Source: Myxococcus terminator_A
GTDB lineage: Bacteria; Myxococcota; Myxococcia; Myxococcales; Myxococcaceae
Assembly (NCBI GenBank): GCA_049194865.1
Contig: JBLZWL010000022.1
Span: 62,001-126,000, forward strand
DNA: 64,000 nucleotides
Direction of reading: 5' to 3'
The position numbers were made by a program, and so were the translations under genes. Shown here piece by piece: positions 16,931 to 25,734 of the stretch. Each line of letters starts with the position of its first letter. Position 1 is the stretch's first letter. A model generated the notes under the pieces. It had not been told where the DNA came from. It worked only from the letters and a program-made list of their open reading frames with translations, and made no database searches.

Positions 16931-17842
16931 TCAGTCGCCGCGCGCGTAGGCCACGGCGAGCTGTCCGGCGAAGCGGGCGTTGTTCACGAGGAGCGCGAGG
17001 TTCGCCTTGAGCGTCTTGCCTCCCGTGCGCTGCCCCAGCTCCCGCAGCAGGAAGGGCGTGACGTCCTTGCCCCGGATGCCCTGCCGCTCCGCTTCCGCGA
17101 GGGCGGAGGCGATCTGCAACTCCACCTCGTGACGAGGCAGCGCGGTCTCCTCCGGTGGCGGCACGGTGTAGAGCACGCCACCCTGCCCCAGCGTCTCGAA
17201 GCGGGCGCGAGCGATGCGCGCGGCGGTGGCCACGTCGTTCACGCTGTGCTCCAGGGTGATGCCGGAGTCACGGCTGTGGAAGGACGGCAGCTCGCGCGTG
17301 CCCACGCCGATGACGGGGACGCCCGCGGTCTCCAGGAGCTCCATCGTCTTGGGCAAATCGAGCACGGACTTCGCGCCCGCGCACACGACGGCCACGGGGA
17401 AGCGAGCGAGCGCGGCGATGTCCTGGGAGATGTCCCAGTGATCCGAGGCGCCTCGGTGGACGCCGCCGATGCCGCCCGTGGAGAAGACGCGGATGCCGGC
17501 CGCGGCGGCCAATTCGCACGTGGCGCTGACGGTGGTGCCGCCGGAGGCACGGGTTGCCACGGCGATGGCCAGGTCGCGAGAGCCGAGCTTCAGCAGGGGC
17601 TCCTTGCCCTCCGCGAGCCGGCGCAGCTCCGCGTCCTCCAGACCGATGCAGACGACGCCATCCATCACTGCGGTGGCGGCGGGCACGGCGCCGGCGCGGC
17701 GGATGGCCTCCTCGCAGGCGCGGGCGGCGGCGAGGTTGTCCGGGTAGGGAAGCCCCTGGGCCACCACACTCGTCTCCAGGGCGACGACGGGCTGCCGCGA
17801 GTCGAGGGCGCGACGCACCTCGTCCGAAAAGCGTAGGTCCAT
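16931..17842 (-). CDS. psuG: Pseudouridine-5'-phosphate glycosidase
   Basis: 303 residues covering the complete PsuG/IndA fold. Conserved segments are VALETSVVAQGLPYP near the start, TGGIGGVHRGA with the pocket His, DISQD, CAGAKSVLDLP with the presumed Schiff-base Lys, and GKDVTPFLL. It splits pseudouridine 5'-phosphate into uracil and ribose 5-phosphate (or the reverse). The usual partner, a pseudouridine kinase (PsuK), is not adjacent here, so the kinase must be elsewhere or the gene acts alone. A TTAAAC lies 7 bases before the ATG. Confidence 0.94.
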   Translation of the reverse strand: MDLRFSDEVRRALDSRQPVVALETSVVAQGLPYPDNLAAARACEEAIRRAGAVPAATAVMDGVVCIGLEDAELRRLAEGKEPLLKLGSRDLAIAVATRASGGTTVSATCELAAAAGIRVFSTGGIGGVHRGASDHWDISQDIAALARFPVAVVCAGAKSVLDLPKTMELLETAGVPVIGVGTRELPSFHSRDSGITLEHSVNDVATAARIARARFETLGQGGVLYTVPPPEETALPRHEVELQIASALAEAERQGIRGKDVTPFLLRELGQRTGGKTLKANLALLVNNARFAGQLAVAYARGD

Positions 17843-17941
17843 GACGCGCGTTTAAGCCACGGCGCGGCATGGGGACAAGCCGAGCGGCGGGGAAACGTCG
17901 GCTTGCGCGAAGAATCGCTGGGCCTTATTCCCTCGCGCGCC

Positions 17942-18850
17942 GTGTCCACGACTGCCGCCAGTGTCTCCGCTGCGCCGCCGCGCGCCTTCTCGGCGTCCGA
18001 CCTGGCCATCCTCGGTGTCGTCGTTGTCTGGGGCACCAACTACACGGTGGTGAAGGAGGCCTTGGGGACGATTCCGCCCCTGGCCTTCATGTCGGTGCGC
18101 TTCGCGGTGGCGTCGGTGGCCATGGCGGTGTTGCTGCTGGCGGTGGAGGGCTGGAAGCCGCTATCGAGGCCGGTGTTCTTCAAGCTCGCGGTGCTCGGGC
18201 TGGTGGGCAACACGGCGTACCAGCTCTGCTTCATCCTGGGGCTCTCGAACACGACGGCGGCCAACAGCGGGATGTTGGTGGCGGTGACGCCCGTGCTGGT
18301 GGCTGCCCTGGGTGCGGCGCTGGGAGTCGAGCGGCTCAACCGTCCGCTGGTGATGGGCATGTCGCTGGCGGTGGTGGGCATGCTGCTGGTGGTGGCGGCG
18401 CGCGGGCCGTCGCTGGGCACGAACACGCGGCTGGGAGACGGGCTCATCCTCGTGGCCTGTGTCTGCTGGGCCATCTACACCGTGGGCATCCGCTCGCTGG
18501 GCAACGAGGTGTCCGCGCTGAGAATCACCGCCATCACGATGCTGATGGGAGCGCCGGGAGTGGTGCTGGCGGGTGCGCCCGCGGTGCTCGCGCTGGACAT
18601 GGGGAGCATCGGCCCCAGTGCGTGGGCGGGGGTGGTGTACTCGGCGCTGATTCCGCTGGTGCTCAGCTACTTCATCTGGGGGCGGACGGTGCAGCAGGTG
18701 GGCAGCGCGCGCGCGTCGCTCTACAACACGGGAGTGCCCGTCGTGGCGGCGCTCACCGCCTGGGGCGTTCGTGGCGAGAAGCCCACGCTGCTCCAGGCCG
18801 TCGGCGCGGCGCTCATCCTCGCGGGGGTGTTGCTCAGTCGCAGGAAGTGA
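17942..18850 (+). CDS. EamA/DMT-family transporter
   Basis: 302 residues from GTG 17942; an in-frame TTG at 17903 is possible but less likely. Ten hydrophobic helices in two EamA halves: the first half starts AILGVVVVWGTNYTVVKEA, and the second, LGDGLILVACVCWAIYTVG. Members of this family export metabolites, amino acids or drugs, driven by proton or substrate gradients. The substrate cannot be predicted. It is divergent from psuG with a gap of about 100 bases. Confidence 0.9.
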   Translation: MSTTAASVSAAPPRAFSASDLAILGVVVVWGTNYTVVKEALGTIPPLAFMSVRFAVASVAMAVLLLAVEGWKPLSRPVFFKLAVLGLVGNTAYQLCFILGLSNTTAANSGMLVAVTPVLVAALGAALGVERLNRPLVMGMSLAVVGMLLVVAARGPSLGTNTRLGDGLILVACVCWAIYTVGIRSLGNEVSALRITAITMLMGAPGVVLAGAPAVLALDMGSIGPSAWAGVVYSALIPLVLSYFIWGRTVQQVGSARASLYNTGVPVVAALTAWGVRGEKPTLLQAVGAALILAGVLLSRRK

Positions 18851-18947
18851 CGCCGAGCCACCGCTGAGCGCGGGCACGAAGCCAACCCGAGCCGTGTCAA
18901 CGCCTGTCTCGCCGCGAAGCATGACGCCGAGCCACGGCCCCGCTGAA

Positions 18948-20663
18948 TCAGCGCCCCTCTTCCCCGCGCCGCCCCCGCTCCACCGCGAGGCCGTACTCCT
19001 CTATCTTCTTGTCCAGCGTGGGGCGGCTGATGCCCAGCAACGCGGCGGCGCGGACCTTCTTGCCTCCGGCTTCCCGCAGCGCCTCGGCGATGGCGTCGCG
19101 CTCCAACCGTCCCACGCGAGCCTGGAGCGTCTGGGTGTCACTGGCCGGGCCGCCCTGCTGGACCTCCGGAGGAAGCTGCAGCGCCCCCACCCGGCCTCCG
19201 GCATAGAGCAACCCGAGTCGCTCCCCCACCAGCTCGAGCTCCCGGACATTGTGCGGCCACGGGTAGTCCGCCAGCAGGCGCCGAGCATCCGCGCCCAGGA
19301 CGGGAGGCTCCCGTCGCACCCGGCGAGCTGCTCGCGAAAGGAAACCATCGAACAGCGCGAGCACGTCCGCCCGGCGCTCCCGCAGCGGAGGCACCTCCAG
19401 CTCGAAGCCCATCAGCGTCCGCGCGAGCGCGGCATCCACCTCGCCCCGGGTACCCAGCAGGGCCACCGGAACTGAAGCCGTGACGAGCAACCGCACGTCC
19501 ACGGGCTCCTCGCCGCCCTGTCGAGCCGGAGCCACGCGCCGGGCCAGCAATCGCGCCAGCCGCTCGGCCAGGTTCCGGGGCAGCGCATCGACGTGCTGGA
19601 GCAGCAACGAGCCCCGGTCCGCGCGCAGCAACGCGGAGGCCCCTGGAGGCTGCCCAGGCGCGCTGGCGCGGCCAAAGAGGGCCTCGTCGACGGCCTCCAC
19701 GGGCTGTCGGCAGTCCACCACCACCAGCGGCTCCAGCGCCCGGGGCGAGCGCGTATGGACGACCCGGGCCAGCAGCGTCTTGCCCGTCCCCGGCTCGCCA
19801 TACAGCACTACCGGCGCGGCGCTGTTCGCCGCCCGGCGAGCCCCATCCACCAGCGCACGCAAGGGCCTGGACGTCCCGAGGAGCACGGGCGCGGGAGACT
19901 CGGCCTCCATCCGCGAGCGCACCGCCGTATACGCCTCACCGCCGAGCCGCCCGAGCGCCGCGAGGAGCTGTCCCTCTCCCCCTGTGAAAGAGGAGTCCGC
20001 GCGCGTCGCGTAGAGCACGCCGAAGGGCATGCCACCGGAGGCCACGAGCGGCGCGCACATCTCCGTCTCCGCCTGCACCAGTTCCTTGCGCTCCATCGCC
20101 ACCTGCGCCAGCGAGCGGGGCACGGACATGGACTCCGCGCCCGACACCGCCGCGGTGAGCAGCCCGGTGTTGCTCCCCAGGAGCGCGGCGGCGCGGTCCG
20201 CGCTCAGGGCCCGGGCGACTTCATCCGCCAGGCGCCGCAACACCATGGCCTCGCTGGTAGCGCCCAGGAGCGCCGTGCCCGCCGAGTACAGCGCCGCCGC
20301 CGCGCCCACGTGAGGCAGCACTTCTTCAATCGGCACATGGCCTGGCGACGTGGGGCCGCCCTCCACCAGCGTCACGGGCGGGGGCTCGAAGACAGCCATC
20401 GTCAGGCCCACCCGGACGCGGTCTCCGGGATGCAGCACCACCTCTTCGCTGATGCGCACGCCGTTCAGCAGCGTCCCATTGCGCGAGCCCAGGTCCGTCA
20501 GCCGGACCTCTCCCTCGTGGATCGTCAACTGCGCGTGCTTGCGGGAGACCTGGTCATCCCGCAGGGGGATTTCACAGGAGGGGCTGCGGCCAATGGCCAT
20601 GTCCGAGAGCACCTCGTATCGGCGCCCCGCGGACGGGCCAGTGAGCAGCAGGAGTGCGGGCAT
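18948..20663 (-). CDS. FHA-GAF-AAA-Fis regulator with degenerate ATPase (bEBP relative)
   Basis: 571 residues: FHA (about 1-95, GRSPSCEIPLRDDQVSRKHA and SRNGT), a GAF-like region (about 115-255), a sigma-54-activator AAA+ core (about 265-495) and a Fis HTH (about 520-565, AAALLGISRPTLDKKIEEYG). Walker A is intact (GEPGTGKT), and PPLRERRADV and YPWPHNVREL are kept. The GAFTGA loop is missing (the segment reads ASAPGQPPGASALLR), and Walker B reads GSLLLQHVD in place of the usual D-E pair. So it is unlikely to hydrolyse ATP well or to touch sigma-54. A role as FHA-gated DNA-binding regulator or co-regulator is inferred. Confidence 0.9.
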   Translation of the reverse strand: MPALLLLTGPSAGRRYEVLSDMAIGRSPSCEIPLRDDQVSRKHAQLTIHEGEVRLTDLGSRNGTLLNGVRISEEVVLHPGDRVRVGLTMAVFEPPPVTLVEGGPTSPGHVPIEEVLPHVGAAAALYSAGTALLGATSEAMVLRRLADEVARALSADRAAALLGSNTGLLTAAVSGAESMSVPRSLAQVAMERKELVQAETEMCAPLVASGGMPFGVLYATRADSSFTGGEGQLLAALGRLGGEAYTAVRSRMEAESPAPVLLGTSRPLRALVDGARRAANSAAPVVLYGEPGTGKTLLARVVHTRSPRALEPLVVVDCRQPVEAVDEALFGRASAPGQPPGASALLRADRGSLLLQHVDALPRNLAERLARLLARRVAPARQGGEEPVDVRLLVTASVPVALLGTRGEVDAALARTLMGFELEVPPLRERRADVLALFDGFLSRAARRVRREPPVLGADARRLLADYPWPHNVRELELVGERLGLLYAGGRVGALQLPPEVQQGGPASDTQTLQARVGRLERDAIAEALREAGGKKVRAAALLGISRPTLDKKIEEYGLAVERGRRGEEGR

Positions 20664-20672
20664 GGGGCGCGG

Positions 20673-20678
20673 AGCCTA
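20673..20678 (-). promoter_or_regulatory. Putative -10 (TAGGCT) of a leaderless transcript
   Basis: On the minus strand TAGGCT ends 9 bases before the ATG at 20663, with TTGCCC 16 bases further upstream as a possible -35. There is no Shine-Dalgarno. Confidence 0.5.
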
Positions 20679-20716
20679 GCGTCCCGGAGGACGCGGGCAA
20701 GCACCGCCGCGTCGCC

Positions 20717-21889
20717 CTACATCGGTCGCTCTGCGTTGAGCAGGGCCCGGATTTCCCCTTCATCCAGGGCTCGACCCTCTCGGCTGAGCGCCAGCGCGTT
20801 GACCTGGGTCTCCTCGACCTCGACGTGGGCGCCCTTGCGCCACTCGGTGGTGTGCACCGCGCCATCCACCAGCTTGCCCACGAGGGTGCCGTCGTCCCGG
20901 GCCATCAGCTCCAGCCAGAGGTTCTCCACCACCGTGTTCCCGTCCGGGTGGGTGTCGAAGGGAGCCCGCACGAGGAAGGTGAGCGGCTCCATCAGCCCCC
21001 GCCGCTGGAAGCGCGCCAGGAAGGAGGGCAGGAGCGCCTGGGCCTCACGGCGCATGGACTCCGTCTGCTCCTCGGGCTCCTGGGTGAAGCGCTCCCGGTA
21101 CGGAACGAGGAGCTGCGACGTGTTGTGGCGCCCCAAGGGGGACACCACGGTGAGGAACAGTCCCTCGTGTCCCTCGAAGGTCTCCAGCGGCACGCCGAGC
21201 AGGTTGGCGCGCGCCTCCTCGGAGGGCACCACCATGAACGGCTGTCCCTCGCTGGTGCCCACCTGGGAGCGCAGCGCGGGCCCCTGACCGAAGGCCAGGT
21301 CGGTGCACAACTCGTGCAGGAAGCTCTCCGCCGGCAGCAGGTCCTGCTCCGCCAGGTGGAAGATCTCCAGGTCCCTCGCTCCGAACTTCTCCATGCCGTG
21401 CGAGTGAACCCACAGCGGCGTGTCGCCCTCCGTCACCTCCACCGCGTGCAGGTGGACGTGGTCCCGGATGTCGAAGTCCAGCTCCGTGATCTCCACCACG
21501 TCCTCGGGCTCATGGAGCTTGAAGGCCGCCAGGTCCACCAGCACCCCGGGCACGTGCTCCAGCAGGGTGCGCACGGCCCACAGCGCCTCGAACACGGGCA
21601 ACGTGGGCTGCGCCCCGCCCGGCTCCAGCGACAGGTGGTAGTAGGCCTTCGCCTTGCCCAGGCGCGAGAAGGCCTCGGGACTGCCGCTGTACGAGGCCTT
21701 GTTGAACTTGGGCAGGCCCTCGGGCCCCACCGTCAGCCGGACATTCACCTCCGAGCTGTCCGCCCGGAGCACGAAGCCCTGGCCGTCCTCATCCGGAGTG
21801 AACTCCACCTCGTCCGTCGCGAATGAGGCACGCAGGGCATCCAGCGGCGCGGGCCCTTCCTGCTCGGTCGCCAGGAGGTAGACCTCCAT
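20717..21889 (-). CDS. Uncharacterised protein with DUF2314-like C-terminus
   Basis: 390 residues from ATG 21889, which overlaps the upstream kinase stop as TGATG. It is acidic and soluble, with no signal peptide. The last 90 or so residues (ENLWLELMARDDGTLVGKLVDG, then a VEVEETQVNALAL strand and a DEGEIRALLNAE helix) resemble DUF2314, a small domain of unknown function seen in immunity-like and house-keeping contexts. The N-terminal 290 residues match nothing I recognise. The start-stop overlap implies translational coupling with the deoxynucleoside kinase. Confidence 0.75.
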   Translation of the reverse strand: MEVYLLATEQEGPAPLDALRASFATDEVEFTPDEDGQGFVLRADSSEVNVRLTVGPEGLPKFNKASYSGSPEAFSRLGKAKAYYHLSLEPGGAQPTLPVFEALWAVRTLLEHVPGVLVDLAAFKLHEPEDVVEITELDFDIRDHVHLHAVEVTEGDTPLWVHSHGMEKFGARDLEIFHLAEQDLLPAESFLHELCTDLAFGQGPALRSQVGTSEGQPFMVVPSEEARANLLGVPLETFEGHEGLFLTVVSPLGRHNTSQLLVPYRERFTQEPEEQTESMRREAQALLPSFLARFQRRGLMEPLTFLVRAPFDTHPDGNTVVENLWLELMARDDGTLVGKLVDGAVHTTEWRKGAHVEVEETQVNALALSREGRALDEGEIRALLNAERPM

Positions 21890-22503
21890 CACAGGTGCTT
21901 CTCGATTTGCTGAAAGAGGTCCACGCGGTCCACCAGGTCGGTCAGGTAGTCGAGCTTGTCGGTGGCCAGCACCAGGACTGGAGACAACCGGTAGGCATCG
22001 AACCATTCCTCATACAGGGCATTGAGGCGCTGGAGGTAGCGGGTGGGGATGTCCTTCTCCATGGAGCGGCCACGCAGGGCGATGCGCTCCTTCAGCGTCT
22101 GCACGGGGCAGCGCAGGTAGATCATCAGGTCGGGCGGACGCAGCGACTCGGAGATGGTCTCGTAGAGCTCGCAGTACGTCTTCCAGTCCCGCTTGTCGAT
22201 GAGCCGCTGGCGGTGGAGGTTCTTGGCGAAGATCTCCGCGTCCTCGTAGAGGGTGCGGTCCTGCAGCACGGTACCGGGCGTGCGCTCCAACTCCCGGTGG
22301 AGGCGGAACTTGTGCGTCAGGAAGAAGAGCTGTGAGCGGAAGGCCCACGTCTTCATGTCCTTGTAGAAGTCCGCGAGATAGGGGTTTTGGTCATTGGGCT
22401 CGAAGGACGGGGTCAACCCGTACTTCCGGCAGAGGAAGGACGTGAGCTCCGTCTTCCCGGCGCCGATGTTGCCCGCGATGGCGATAAACTTTTTCCTGGC
22501 CAC
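21889..22503 (-). CDS. Deoxynucleoside kinase (dGK/dAK family)
   Basis: 204 residues from GTG 22503 (ARKKFIAIAGNIGAGKT), with AGGGG before it. P-loop GNIGAGKT, DR motif in QDRTLYEDAEIFAKNL, FEPNDQNPYLADFY substrate region and LID RGRSMEKDIP identify the Dck/Dgk family. It phosphorylates deoxynucleosides with ATP in the salvage of dNTP precursors. The DRT form leaves the base preference open (dA, dG or dC). Its stop codon overlaps the next gene, which suggests a joint transcript. An in-frame ATG 28 codons upstream exists but adds a stretch without family similarity. Confidence 0.9.
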   Translation of the reverse strand: MARKKFIAIAGNIGAGKTELTSFLCRKYGLTPSFEPNDQNPYLADFYKDMKTWAFRSQLFFLTHKFRLHRELERTPGTVLQDRTLYEDAEIFAKNLHRQRLIDKRDWKTYCELYETISESLRPPDLMIYLRCPVQTLKERIALRGRSMEKDIPTRYLQRLNALYEEWFDAYRLSPVLVLATDKLDYLTDLVDRVDLFQQIEKHL

Positions 22504-22741
22504 GCCACCCCTGCTTGTAACCCCGCCAAGCGGCGCGTACCAGCAACAAGGTGAGGAAGGCTCGTGGTAGAAGAAGTGCATGCCCCCGTGTCGTCCCTCT
22601 CGCCGCGCCCCTGGGCGCCGCCACCTTCCGGGGTGCGGCCGCTTGTCCGGCCGTCCGGGACAGGACATCTCGCCGTGGGGCTGCCCTCGGACCGCGACTT
22701 TCGCCGGCCCGACGAACCGGCCCCGAGGAGGGGGCTGAGGG

Positions 22742-23530
22742 ATGCGTAAGCTCTTCTGTGTCGTGACGGCGGGCGTGTGGACTCCCGTCTCTTTCGTCCT
22801 GGCCATCCTGGCGATGGTGTTGACGCTGAGGCCGGCCAACTCCGTCTGGGTGGCTCGCAAGATATGGTCCCCGGTGTTGCTCTGGGCTGGTGGCGCGAAG
22901 CTGGAGGTCCTGGGCCAGGAGCACCTGGACCCCAAGCGGGCCACCATCTACGTGGCCAACCACCAGTCCACCATCGACATCCCGGCGCACTTCATGGCCG
23001 TGGCGGTGCCTTTCCGTTACGTGGCCAAGAGCCAGCTGAAGTGGGTGCCGTTCATCGGCTGGTATCTCGCGCTCGCCGGTCACGTCTTCGTCAACCGGAG
23101 CAACCGCTCCAAGGCCATCGCCTCGCTGGACGCGGCCGCTGCGAAGATTCGCGCCGGGACGAGCATCTTCCTGTACCCCGAGGGCACCCGCTCCCCGGAC
23201 GGCCACATCCTGCCCTTCAAGAAGGGCCCCTTCGCGCTCGCGTTGAAGGCCCGGGTCCCCATCTGCCCCGTCACCATTGAGGGCTCCGGCGACCTGATGC
23301 CCAAGGACAGTTGGAACATCACCCCCGGCACCATCCGCGTGAAGATCGGCAAGCCCATCGACACCACGGGCTTCGCGGAGAATGACCGGGAGGGCCTCGC
23401 CCGCGCCGTGCGAGAGGTCATCATCGCCGACAGCCTCGCGCTGGGCGGCAAGGGTGGCGACCCCGAGGACTCCGTCGCCGCCGCGGGCCTCGAAGGCATC
23501 AGCGCCGCCCGCGCCACCTCCACGAACTGA
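22742..23530 (+). CDS. plsC: 1-acyl-sn-glycerol-3-phosphate acyltransferase
   Basis: 262 residues. One N-terminal hydrophobic segment (about 8-28) anchors it to the inner membrane. Acyltransferase blocks: NHQSTIDIP (the H-x4-D catalytic pair), FVNRSNR, YPEGTRSPDG and VPICPVTI. It acylates lysophosphatidate to phosphatidate in phospholipid synthesis; the first-step enzyme plsB is at 54204 in this window. AGGAGGGGG lies 7 bases before the ATG. It precedes a TPR lipoprotein gene by 11 bases, so the two are probably co-transcribed. Confidence 0.95.
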   Translation: MRKLFCVVTAGVWTPVSFVLAILAMVLTLRPANSVWVARKIWSPVLLWAGGAKLEVLGQEHLDPKRATIYVANHQSTIDIPAHFMAVAVPFRYVAKSQLKWVPFIGWYLALAGHVFVNRSNRSKAIASLDAAAAKIRAGTSIFLYPEGTRSPDGHILPFKKGPFALALKARVPICPVTIEGSGDLMPKDSWNITPGTIRVKIGKPIDTTGFAENDREGLARAVREVIIADSLALGGKGGDPEDSVAAAGLEGISAARATSTN

Positions 23531-23541
23531 GACGTTCTCCC

Positions 23542-24930
23542 GTGACGACGACTCCCGCCTTCCGCTTTCGCCCCTGGGCCCGCGCCGCCGTACTCGGTCT
23601 GGGTCTGCTCGCCGCCGGCTGCGGCCACACCACCTCGGCCACCACGGGCGCGCCCCGCCCCACAGACGAGCGCTCCCGGGCGCGGGCGTACCTGGAGGAG
23701 AACCAACCGCAGAAGGCGCTCGGACTCCTGAAGGACCTGCACGCCAAGGCACCCGAGGATCTGGACGTGGCCCGCACGCTGACGGAGGCCCAGGTGAAGG
23801 CGGGCCGCACGGACGCGTGGATTGAAGAGCTCCAGGGACGCATCGCCGCGGGCGAGCGCGCGGTGGACCAGTACATGCTCGGGCTCGCGCTGTTCTCGCG
23901 AGCGAAGGACGCCGGCGCACCGGCCGTGGCTGCCTTCGAGCGCGCCATCACCCTCTCCCCGGACACCGCCGAGTACCACCACCGCCTGGGTGTCGCCCGC
24001 CTGGAGTCCGAGCAGTACGCCGCCGCCGTGGAGCCCCTGCGTCGCGCGGCGGCCCTCGCTCCCGAGCGCACCGCCTGGCGCCTGCCGCTGGCCAAGGCGC
24101 TGCACCGCACCGGTGACTCCGCGGGCGCGGTGGAGGCGCTGGGAGTCGTCGTCCGAGGCCGCCCTACCCCCGGTGATGTGGCCACCGCGCGCGCGCTGAT
24201 GGAGCAGGTCAGCGACCCGTTCGGCGGCTTCCCCAAGGCGGCCGAGGCCAAGCTGGAAGAGGGCCTGCGCTACCTGAACGATCTGGACGCGCCCCAGCAC
24301 GCCATCCTCGCCTTCGAGGAAGTGCTGCACGACTACCCGGACCTGGCGGTGCTGCACTCGCTGCTGGGGCTCGCATACCAGCGCCTGGACGACGCGGGCC
24401 GCGCGGTGGACGAGTTCAAGCAGGCCATCGAAAGCGCGCCGCGCGACGGAAAGAACCACCTCTACCTGGGCGAGCTGTACGCCTCCCGCCAGCGTCCGGA
24501 CGCGGCGCGCGCGTCGTTCGAGAAGGCCGTCGCGCTGCATCCGCTGCTGGACGCGGCCTGGTTCCGGCTCGGAGATCTGCACCTCGAGCGGAGAGATCTG
24601 GTGGCGGCCCGCGAGGCCTTCACCGTGGCGGTGTCGCTGCTGCCCGACTCCATCCCCGCACGGGGCAAGCTGGCGCTCGTGTACCAGTTGGAAGCGGACT
24701 ACCCCGCCGCCGAGCGCGAGCTGCGCTACGTGGTCGGAAAAGACCCGGAGAATGTGGAGTTCTCGCTGCGGCTGGGGCTGCTCTTCACGGAGCAGTCGAT
24801 GAAGTCCTCGCGCCCGCAGGTGAGGAAGTCGGCGGCCGAGGAAGCGGAGCGCTGGCTCTCCAAGGTGCTGGAGGCGCAGCCTGAGAACGCGGTGGCATCG
24901 CGCGCGCTGCAATCCCTCAAGGGCCAGTAG
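23542..24930 (+). CDS. TPR-repeat lipoprotein
   Basis: 462 residues from GTG 23542. A signal peptide ends in the lipobox LAAGC (Cys about 29). The rest is a solenoid of about ten TPR-type helix pairs, seen as repeats of A-x-x-x-F-x-x-A-I-x-x-x-P (for example VAAFERAITLSPDTAEYHHRLG split over two helices, KAVALHPLLDAAWFRLG, FTVAVSLLPDSIPARGKLA). It is likely a periplasm-facing scaffold attached to the inner or outer membrane. Neighbours are plsC (11 bases) and an unknown membrane protein gene, and it may be part of envelope assembly. No enzyme motif is present. Confidence 0.88.
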   Translation: MTTTPAFRFRPWARAAVLGLGLLAAGCGHTTSATTGAPRPTDERSRARAYLEENQPQKALGLLKDLHAKAPEDLDVARTLTEAQVKAGRTDAWIEELQGRIAAGERAVDQYMLGLALFSRAKDAGAPAVAAFERAITLSPDTAEYHHRLGVARLESEQYAAAVEPLRRAAALAPERTAWRLPLAKALHRTGDSAGAVEALGVVVRGRPTPGDVATARALMEQVSDPFGGFPKAAEAKLEEGLRYLNDLDAPQHAILAFEEVLHDYPDLAVLHSLLGLAYQRLDDAGRAVDEFKQAIESAPRDGKNHLYLGELYASRQRPDAARASFEKAVALHPLLDAAWFRLGDLHLERRDLVAAREAFTVAVSLLPDSIPARGKLALVYQLEADYPAAERELRYVVGKDPENVEFSLRLGLLFTEQSMKSSRPQVRKSAAEEAERWLSKVLEAQPENAVASRALQSLKGQ

Positions 24931-24951
24931 CCACCAACGGCATGTGCCCTC

Positions 24952-24957
24952 TACACT
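24952..24957 (+). promoter_or_regulatory. Putative -10 (TACACT) of a leaderless transcript
   Basis: TACACT ends 9 bases before the ATG at 24967, inside the 36-base gap after the TPR gene. No Shine-Dalgarno is seen. Confidence 0.4.
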
Positions 24958-24966
24958 TCGCGCCCG

Positions 24967-25626
24967 ATGAGTGATGGCCGCAAGTCTCCGCGCACGGTAA
25001 CCAATCCCGGCACTCAGCCCCGGACACCGAGCAGTCCGGGCATGCCTCGCACGCCGACGGACCCGGGCACCTTGCGGGTGATGACGGCCGCGCGCACGGC
25101 GCCGCTCCAGAAGGGCAAGCAGGACGGTGCCCTGAGCAAGCGGCTCGCGGGCGAGGCCTCCAATCAAGCCCTCAACGCGCTCTCCATCCTGAAAGAGTTC
25201 GCGGGTGACTTCCGTCAGCGGGATCGCTTCTTCAAGTACAAGGCGTCCATCGTCGCGGGGTGGGTGGCGCTGACGGTGGCGAGCTTCGTCATCGCCTGCC
25301 CTGGCAGCTCCATGCAGACGGGTGACATGGACGCGCGGCTGGTGCTCAGCGACAAGTTGGATCGGCCCTCCATCACCATCTGGAACGAGAGCAAGGAGGC
25401 GTGGAAGGACGTCACGCTCATCGTCAACGGCCAGTACCGCGCGGCGGTACCGTCAGTGGGCGCCGGGGAGTTCATCACGATTACCCCCAAGCAGCTCATG
25501 GGGACGGGTGGCGCCGCGCCCGCGGACCTGCGCTTCGACACGCTGGAGATGCGCAGCAGCGACGACAGCGCGAACCTCACCGAGGACCTGGGCAAGGAGT
25601 GGAAGCGCCTCCTCGGTCCGAAGTAG
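24967..25626 (+). CDS. Unknown single-pass membrane protein
   Basis: 219 residues. A Pro/Thr/Gly-rich, basic N-terminus (1-50) and a helical stretch (about 55-85) precede one transmembrane helix (about 93-113, AGWVALTVASFVIACPG). The remaining 105 residues look like a small beta-rich domain (LVLSDKLDRPSITIWNES, then VTLIVNGQYRAAV). This layout suggests a cytoplasmic tail and a periplasmic domain. I do not recognise the family. Start is fixed by the promoter-like element and absence of other in-frame starts nearby. Confidence 0.75.
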   Translation: MSDGRKSPRTVTNPGTQPRTPSSPGMPRTPTDPGTLRVMTAARTAPLQKGKQDGALSKRLAGEASNQALNALSILKEFAGDFRQRDRFFKYKASIVAGWVALTVASFVIACPGSSMQTGDMDARLVLSDKLDRPSITIWNESKEAWKDVTLIVNGQYRAAVPSVGAGEFITITPKQLMGTGGAAPADLRFDTLEMRSSDDSANLTEDLGKEWKRLLGPK

Positions 25627-25654
25627 CGAGCTCCTCGGAACCCCGCAAACACGA

Positions 25655-25685
25655 AGGGCGCCCTTCCCCTCGGGAAGAGCGCCCT
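25655..25685. terminator. Bidirectional terminator at end of the ribosomal cluster
   Basis: AGGGCGCCCTTCCC (25655-25668) pairs with GGGAAGAGCGCCCT (25672-25685), with one mismatch and a CTC loop, in the 108-base gap between the unknown membrane gene (plus) and rplQ (minus). Confidence 0.75.
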
Positions 25686-25734
25686 CTGCGTTTCCACCCG
25701 CCCCTCCTCACGAAGGGGCGTGCGGATGACGGCC

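Noticed and set aside
18848..18935. 14-base direct repeat TGACGCCGAGCCAC, 74 bases apart, in the gap after the EamA gene
   Set aside because: Two short copies with no further structure and no mobile-element signs; likely a local duplication of the stop-codon region.
22504..22741. Short frames in the gap before plsC, one adding 28 codons to the deoxynucleoside kinase
   Set aside because: No family similarity or ribosome site; the GTG at 22503 gives the normal kinase start.
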